DNA of 64,000 nucleotides from Thermothelomyces thermophilus ATCC 42464 (lineage: Eukaryota; Ascomycota; Sordariomycetes; Sordariales; Chaetomiaceae): the NCBI RefSeq assembly GCF_000226095.1, contig NC_016475.1:4402001-4466000 (forward strand). The letters are read 5' to 3'. Each line of letters begins with the position of its first letter. Position 1 is the first letter of the stretch. This document shows positions 56,608 through 64,000 of this stretch, in pieces. The notes beneath the pieces were generated by a model. That model saw only the letters and a list, made by a program, of their open reading frames with translations. It made no database searches and had not been told where the DNA came from. The position numbers and the translations under genes were made by a program.

Positions 56608-58823
56608 AGGTTAGTGCTAACCTCTTCGGTTATTCGGCTAATAGTGGCTTTATTAATCGTGCTTATTTCTATAAGCCATTAGGTGCTTACGGCTTCCTAC
56701 TATTAAGTCTATTCTACTTTTCGTTATATATACTATAGCTTTATCTAAAGCTCCCGAATCCGTGATTTCTTTTTATCTATATAATGGAGGCAATCGTTGC
56801 TCTAGCACGAGTCTTATATGTCTCGTCCCGTTCCGTAGTGCTTAGGCTAGGCTCGTCTTAGAACTATTATAATACCTTCTAGATTACAGGCTTCGATCTT
56901 CTAAAGCAATTCGGCCGCTCTATTTCCTACATCGTAGACCTATTCTATAGGGTATAAGCCTCTGTCCCCGTTTTCCTGTCAGGTCAGCTAGTGATTGTTT
57001 TCGAATTTGTCGCGGAAGTGATACTAGCATTTGTATACTACACACTAGAACCAGGGCACTTACGCATATGCCTCGTATCGAGGGTACAGTCGCGTAACGT
57101 TACCTAGGAGGTATTAGAATTCTTTCCTAAGTCCTTCCCACTATATGTAGACCATAGGTACTCTAATGCTAAGATAGGAGTATTTCTTCCAGTAGCTTTC
57201 CCACGTACGCTCGTCTTTTCCGTAGTTCGTATGTATAAACTAGTATTCTAGGTTCCGTACGTCGTTACTAAGTTACTAGTCGTCAAGGTACTTAGCGTAG
57301 CTATCAGGTCTATCATATGTCATAGGCTATTCTCCTTTAATAGTTTCTACGATATATCGGAGTTCCCTCATTTCGTCCCTTATCTTATTGCTCTACTAGG
57401 CAAGTCGAGTCAAGCACCTATCCCGTTTACGTAGTTCTATATTAAGTCGGAAAACTTCATTATAGTACCATTCGATTCGTTCCTAGAAGAATAGAATATT
57501 AGGTCCGGGTCTTTCAATTCCTTAGGTATCGGTTGTCTACGATCTATCCTATCTCTACATGACTATAAAACCCTACTGCCTCAAGGCTAGGAGAATCGAA
57601 ATTGGCGGTATATACTCCCCTACCGTGTCCTATTCGGCAAGACCTATCTCTAGGTCTATAGTGACCAGTTCGGAGTACGGTGCTTGTTCGTCTTTGTTAC
57701 CGCTGTGTCTAAAACTATCTGTATCACTGCCCCTGTCTTTGTAGCTTGTAGCCGCTACTTCGATGACGTCCTTAGTAGTTTCGTTAATAACTATAATTTC
57801 CTTTCTAGGGACTGTCTTCCACTCTTTCTTTGGGCTTTGACATTCTCGCTTGTAGTGCCCTTTCTTTCTATAGTTATAGTAAGTAACATTAGACTTGTCT
57901 TTAGTTATCTTCTTCCGGTCCTACTTTTACGCTATGTCTATATCCATAGCTCTAGGGTACGTCCTGTATAAGGTACTAATGTACGCTTGCTTTTTCTTGT
58001 TATTAGCCTTAACCGTGGTTTCGTTTATTTGACCTCGTTTCTGTTACTCTCGTGTATAGAGTCAATCATCGATTCTAATAGCCTATATAATATATTTATC
58101 TAGGGTTTTAGGCTAATTGTACTTATATAGCTTATCTTTAACCTTTTCCTTCAAGCCGTTATAGAATAATTACATTAATACTTTGTCGTTAAGCTAAGAC
58201 TTAAGTATATCCTATCTAAACTATATAGCGTAGGAGGCTACTAACTTAGTCTATTGGAGATTAGCAAGCCTTTCTTACGTATGAATCTTCTCGTCTTTAT
58301 CGCCAAAAACCTTCCAAAGCTCTTCTTCGAAACGGTCATAGGATCGAAAGACTACTTATATAAATATATCTTGGTCGTCTTCATCTTCCTCAGTAAGATA
58401 GTTATTCTATATAGGTTTAAACTATCTAAGTGCCTTGCCCTCTAGTCTTATAGCTATATAGAGGACTTTAGCTTTGTCGTCCGAAAACTTGTCATCATTA
58501 AGCCAGAAGTAAAATCGGAGGTTCGTTAGGAATCCTATAAGATCTTCCTTAGTTCCTCTATATTTACTAGGTAGTTTAATCTTAATACGGCTTGCTTTAG
58601 TAGTCTCGAGTACCTCGATTTTAGCGTAGGCCTCGTTAACCAGTTTCTATAAGTACTTTTCGCCGTTCTCAAGTTCCTTAATTCGGGCTTAAACAGCCTT
58701 ATCTCTCTAGTCTAGCTCCTAGATCCGCTGCTAGAGTTAACCAAGCTAAGCGAGCAGCTGTTCGGCCGTGACGTTAGTAGCCATGTCGATGTCGAGGTCG
58801 AAGTTACCTCCATTCTAAACCAT
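56565..58823 (-). pseudogene. gag: copy 3 gag, RIP pseudogene
   Basis: ATG complement at 58821-58823 and stop at 56565-56567; one codon shorter than the intact gag. Many TAG/TAA stops. The frameshift heptamer is mutated to AGGAAAT (56601-56607, complement) while the GGGCCC stem survives. Confidence 0.85.
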
Positions 58824-58850
58824 AATAGAACAAAGGGAGTAGTAACAACG

Positions 58851-59268
58851 TATAACAAACCTAACTTAGACTTCTTCTAAAAGGGTTTAGATAAAGGTAG
58901 ATTGAGCAGGACAAGTAGGCAGGTTGTCTAAGGGATTCGGTGAAGCTAAAGGGTTTATAACAACACTAGAGTTGTCTCTTATAGTAATTAGCAATGCTTA
59001 GTATAAGTACTGTGATTGTAATTGTTACCACTGGTAAACTTATAGAGTCTACTATAACGAGTGACTATCTACATGTATATATAATCCTAGTGATTACTCC
59101 TAATTACGGTGATCGTGAGTGATCGTATGGTGGTGATCACCCTGATCGCTGGTGAGCGTAGTGATTACTATGCTTCCCATGTTGTAATTGGTCCTTTCGT
59201 TCCTTCGGCTTAATTGGTCCGTTTGTGCCGGCGGCCTAGGCGGCATCTGTATGTATATTTCTGTGACA
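58851..59268 (-). repeat. copy 3, 5' LTR
   Basis: 418 bp. U3 (59033-59268) has several GTGATC/GATCAC words around 59110-59165, absent from the intact element's U3. Confidence 0.88.
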
Positions 59269-59888
59269 AAACTCCGAAATACGGATTAGCGACACTAGAA
59301 CTATTTAGGTTATAGAAATAAGACTTTAGAGTTATATAGATACTAGAGAAGAGCCTTATAGCGATCCTGGCCCTAGTTACCTTAATATTAGCGCTTGCTA
59401 GTAAAGGTATAGCTATCTATATACTACTACTCTTTAGTAGTCTAGTATAGATTTGTCTTATTATCTTAGGAATTCTAACTTTAGGGGTTAGAGCGCTATT
59501 ATTATAGGGTATCCCCTACTAGAAGGTTTAGAAATAGCTTTACTAGGTATACTTTAAAGGAGTAAAAACGGTAGACTAAGTTTGCCTTTAATCTTGCTAA
59601 TTATAGAAAGATTTAAAGGAAAGAAGGAGGACTTCTTAGATTAACTACTCGGATAGAAGAGTTATCTTCGAGGAAGTTATCTAAATAGGAAGGTATAATC
59701 AAAGATAGTAACCTTAGGTACTACTCTTCTTATTAGTTTAATAAATATCTTAATCGGAATTATTACTCTTAACGCCTCTTATGTCTAGGTATACCGAAAC
59801 CTTGCTAGGAAGGACGCCGTTAAAATCGCCTTAGTCGCTAGAGTTTGGAAACCTTACTTTAGAGTTAGAAGTCAAGTATCGTACTTAG

Positions 59889-62240
59889 ATGGATATTATG
59901 GTAAATAGACTTACTAAAGTTATTTAGGTTATATTCCCTTTGCCGATAGATAAGGGGTTACCTAGTCTTTTCTCTAGTTATAATACTACTAAGTACCTCG
60001 AGCGTTTCGAGAAAGCTTATAAGATCTTTAGTAAAGATAACGTTAATAAGATCTCCTACTTCGAGTAATAGTATATGAACGATCTTTAGGAGATTCTTAA
60101 CTAGTGGCCGGAGTTAAAGAAGAAGGACTAGGCTACTTTTAAAGCTATTGTTAAGGAACATTAGAAGTAAAACGACTCTTACTAGGAAACTTCTACTTAG
60201 GAACTAAAACGTCTCCTAGATTCCTAGTATACAGATTTGGCCAAGTCTATTTATAACTATCTAGAGTACGTTAATATCCTTCTTACCTAAGTACCAAAGA
60301 AGAAGAAAGCAGTCTATTAGTTATCGGCTATCTAGAAGGTATAGGACAGATTCCCCCCTACTCTCTAGACTAGTTTTTAGGTCTATAAGAAAGGCGACTT
60401 ATAGGTTAATAATATAGAGTAAGAGGACTTCTATAACTTTATATAGGAATATCTATATAAGGGAGTTAACACTAGGTCAATGTATTATAAGCTAGATCCG
60501 AAAGGAGGAAAAGTTAAACTATAGGTAAGCTAGACTATTAAGAAAAGTCCTTTAGCTTCCTAGACCTAAGAGAGTCCTTTAGGTTTATCTGCTTAGAGAG
60601 ATACTACCTTCGATAAGATCGTCGACGGGCTTACGGATACCTTATATAAGCTTTGGATTAATAAGGGCAAAGTTAGCTATAAATCCTCGGACAGAGGTAG
60701 GCATTCCCGTGACCAGATAGACGATCTAAGTGACGACGAGATCAAGGAGATCCGAACCTTCCTATTAGCTACTTAGGAATCTTAGTAGAAGAAAAAGAGT
60801 AGCGGATTCTAGCTAAGTTCGACCTTAGCTATACCTTGTAGTTACTACTACTATAGTGACCGGATATACTTTGCCTATAGGTATCTAGTCCTAGCGGAGG
60901 ATATTTATAATAGTCTTGTCTATTGGCTCGGTTTTAAGTAGATCTTAGGTAAGAGAGATCCTAGTCTTCTAAAGAGCTAGAAAGTTAAAATCCTTTATAA
61001 GGATATAGCTATTATAGCTAATTAAGGGACCTAGTAGTATATTATTTATATTTATACCTCCCTTTGGCTAGATCTCCCTAGCTAGGAGCTATATTAACGG
61101 TTTATAAAGAGCTATTAAAAGGAATATAGTTAAGAGTACTATCTAGACCTAAACCTTATTACTAATAAGGCTTTCCTTTAGTATATTAAAGGTTTATACC
61201 TACTAGAAGTAGTTATAATCTCCCTTAACTGCCTTTCCAATATTAAAAGAGTTTCTCTAGAATTAATCTATAACTATACTAAGGCTAGAAAGATTAATTT
61301 TTAGATAGACCGTAAGTAAGGTAGACGTACTCTTATCTAACGAGTAAAATGGACAGCGTCTTAGACAGAGGACTACGTTTTTGCCACCGACTGTAAGGGC
61401 TTATTAGCAGACGCGTTACAGTCTAACCAGACGGTAGTATAAGCTTTTAATACTATTAGGTCAGAAGGTAATAGTAAAGATGTTTCTAATAAGGATAGCG
61501 ATATAGTAACTATAGTATAGAGCGCTACCCCTATAAAGTGCCGTTTTATAGAAATAGAAGATAAGCTAATATAGAATCCTATCTAGTAAGAGGGGACTAA
61601 TAAAGTAAAGACTGTTCGATTACCGAAAAGGAATATAAAAGTAAGAGGAGCTTACCCTCTAGCTATAAGCTAAGGGGTAATAGCTACTATTAAGAGGGCT
61701 ATTAACCCTATTAGTAAAGGAGCTCTCCCCCTAGCTAGATAGAAATGAACTATTTACTTTAGGGAATTAGAGAAGTTGACTAAGGAAAATACTACCTATA
61801 ATATACTCTCCCTAACTAGTAAAGCTCTTTAAGTAAAGATACTTACTATCAATAAGGTCTTAGGGATCTCCCTAGCGTTTAAGAACGTACTAATTACATT
61901 CCTTAAGTAGGATCATAAAAGCCCTTAGGAGGTAATCGAGTATAAGGGCTTGGCTGTTCCCTTCCCTAATAAGCCGGCTTTATAAGTAAGAGGGAGAGCG
62001 CTATAAGAGGTTAAGATATACCTTAGCCGTCTAAATAGATAGAGTAGTGTTAAGGGAGAAGAATCTACGATTATAGTTCTAGCATTTCTAGGGGTAATTA
62101 GTAATAGCTAATAGGCTATCGTAACTAATAGGTTCTAGAGTAACTACCTTACTAGATAGTAAGGCTAGCTAGATTTAAAAGAGATTAAAATATCCTTTTA
62201 GGCTCTAATCTATATACTCTCTACTAGCTAGAAGATCTAA
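59889..62240 (+). pseudogene. Gypsy Gag, RIP pseudogene
   Basis: ATG at 59889 (MDIMVNRLTKVI) opens a coherent frame with RIP-type stops. A mutated CCHC knuckle lies near 60838-60885, its later cysteines changed to Tyr. LVYWLG and KRDPSL follow, a pattern seen in related fungal Gypsy Gag proteins. Confidence 0.6.
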
Positions 62241-62279
62241 ATAAGTATACTTATATAGATATATATACTACTAACATTC

Positions 62280-64000
62280 TATTATAACTTTAAGGATCTA
62301 AGGGGTAAAAAGGTACTTGCCCTAATCGATACTAGATCTAAGTATAATATAATTACCCTTAGCCTAGTATAGAAATACTATCTCTCTATATAGACGATAA
62401 TAGTAATTTCCTAGGGTCTTTATAATAGTAGGCCGTTTACTAGGGAAACTATTAGTACGATTATCTTAGGGGCTGTCTCGATCTATAAGCATTTCTTTAT
62501 TTTAGATAGAGATACTAATAGCTACTAAATTTCATTAGATATACCATTCATCTATAATATAAGCCTGACATTTAGCTATAATGCTAGCTATCTAGTCATA
62601 GTAAACATTATCGCTAGGGATAAATTAATTAAAGCGTTGGTTATCTTAGACATTATAGCCAAAACGACATTCGAAAGAAAACATTAACTTATAAGGGATA
62701 AACTTTAGCGTCTAGTCATGATAACTACCGCTACCCCTACCTTTGCTAACATTTAGGACGGTAAAATTCTACTTAGATTTCTCGATAATTAGGCTAGTAA
62801 AGCCATTTTTAATATAGTACTAAGGATTTCTTACCTACCTCTTATCGATATACTTGCTAAAATTTCAATATATTATCTTATAGGATAGGATATTAATACC
62901 TTAAAACGTAGATACTAGAAGACAGAGGGCGAAACGGAGGTACCTAGCTATCTAGATAGATAGAAAACGCTTAGAAAACTTACGTTAGAGGTTAGAAAAG
63001 ACTTATAAGAGGTATAGACATTTACTATATAGAAGTCTATAGCTAGAAAAGTCTACCCTATAGATATAGCCATTAGTAATGGTTTGGTACCTAATAGTGA
63101 CCCTAACTAGTAGGAGTAGCACTTAGGGGAAGCTATTAAGAAGATAAAGTTTAGGTTAGAGTAGGATGGCCTTATTACATTATAGTTTTCAGATCTAGAG
63201 CCTAGGATACGGCTTATGGCTAAACGGCTTAATACGTTACTTATATCTATAGGAAGCTTTCTATCTAACCAGGAGAAGGAACTCTTTATATAGGTCCTAT
63301 AGAATAGGGAGGCTATACTAGTATAGGATTTCACTAAGTATAGGCAGATTTACCCTAATATTGTCCCTCCTTAGGTTATCTAGACCATTCCCTATATAGC
63401 ATAGTAATCAAAGAGCATCCCTATCCTAAAGCCGTTAATGCCAAAGGTTATTAACCTCCTAAAGTAGCAGATCTAGTATAAGATCATTAAGCTTAGCTAT
63501 AGAAGCTACTATAATAACTAGTTCCTAGTACTTAAAAAGGACGGCGGTCTCTAACCGATCAATAACGCCTAGAACGCCAACGCTATAACTATATAGGATA
63601 CATTTATACCACCGGCTATAAAGAAATTTAGTAAGGACTTTAGTAGTTATAAAGTTATCTCTCTCTTAGATCTCTTCTCTAGGTACGACCAAGTTAGCCT
63701 TAACGAATGGAGCTAGGACCTTACTACCTTCTAAATACCTATCGGTCTCTTCTAGATATATACCCTCCCTATAGGCAGAACGAACTCTATTACCTAGTTT
63801 TAACGAGCAATGACCTAGATCTTCTAGAACTTAATTCCGGATATCTGCCGCGTTTACCTGGATAATATCCATATAAAGGGACTATAGTCTGACTATAATA
63901 GGGAAGAAGTTATCTATAGGTTACGGAAGTTTATAGTTAAATACCTTTAAAACGTCAACGTAGTCTTCCTAAACGCTAAGCTTACCAGAGCTACTATCGC
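62280..64000 (+). pseudogene. Gypsy protease and reverse transcriptase, RIP pseudogene, partial
   Basis: The protease motif LIDTRSKYNIITLSL (DTGSE-like before mutation) lies near 62325. Reverse transcriptase blocks are VISLLDLFSRYDQVSL near 63650 and VYLDNIHI near 63860, the last being YLDD with its second Asp changed to Asn. The window ends inside RT. Confidence 0.75.

Larger units (their letters stand above)
51783..59268 (-). mobile_element. chromovirus copy 3, variant U3 subfamily, heavily RIPed (7486 bp)
   Basis: LTRs of 418 bp lie at 51783-52200 and 58851-59268. Gag, Pol, primer site and R-U5 follow the intact element closely, but U3 upstream of the TATA box is unrelated and the antisense gene is strongly divergent. 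No target duplication is visible (CGTTC left, AAACT right), so the ends probably changed by recombination. The RT segment deleted in copy 2 is present here. Confidence 0.9.
59269..64000 (+). mobile_element. Gypsy element, 5' part, RIP-degraded, runs off the window
   Basis: It contains Gag, protease and reverse transcriptase on the + strand in that order. The 5' LTR could not be defined; 59269 is simply the end of copy 3. It is a different Gypsy lineage from the chromovirus. RNase H, integrase and the 3' LTR would lie beyond 64000. Confidence 0.75.

Overview
The window is nuclear DNA of a filamentous ascomycete (Pezizomycotina, probably Sordariomycetes; the class is inferred). Three things support this: a proteinase-K-type secreted subtilisin with short GT-AG introns, fungal LTR and Tad1-like retroelements, and very strong repeat-induced point mutation (RIP). 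Most of the window is AT-rich, dominated by TA, TAG and CTA, with Gln and Trp codons turned into stops. Real genes survive only in two GC-balanced islands, about 2.1-7.3 kb and 14.3-20.0 kb.

Layout. 1-300: tail of a RIP-degraded Gypsy pol (chromodomain). 582-1904: complete but RIP-killed Tc1-type transposon with TIRs and TA target duplication. 2563-4197(-): five-exon subtilisin. 4.2-7.28 kb: no supported gene. 7287-14283: complete RIP-degraded Copia element with 213-bp LTRs, a 5-bp target duplication and a degraded antisense ORF between RNase H and the 3' LTR. 15303-15604: small weak gene. 16605-17729(-): protein-kinase-like gene. 18361-19533(-): unknown gene.

From 20 to 64 kb the window is a nested retroelement block. 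A minus-strand LINE (pieces 20797-21214, 28808-30513, 37766-39494) was entered by two copies of one chromovirus: an intact, apparently unmutated copy (21215-28807, +) and a lightly RIPed inverted copy (30514-37765). A second LINE copy (47917-51782) preserves the empty target site. Next to it lies a third, heavily RIPed chromovirus copy (51783-59268) of a different subfamily. The rest is a 5' LINE fragment (about 39760-42037, +), unidentified degraded ORFs (42.0-46.05 kb), a Gypsy integrase fragment (46.1-47.9 kb, -) and the first two thirds of another Gypsy element (59.27-64 kb, +).

The intact chromovirus is the centrepiece. It has a self-priming primer-binding site (11 nt complementary to the start of R), Gag with an extra Cys/His-containing extension, a canonical GGGAAAC plus hairpin -1 frameshift signal joining Gag to Pol, and Pol ending in a chromodomain. 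On the opposite strand at its 3' end is a two-exon gene whose six cysteines have Zn2Cys6 spacing and are followed by a coiled coil, as in Gal4-type regulators. That antisense gene is recognisable in all three copies and differs strongly, together with U3, in the third. Antisense ORFs in the same 3' position also occur in the Copia element and possibly in the Gypsy fragment near 46 kb. This antisense regulator-like gene is the best candidate for an undescribed system here.
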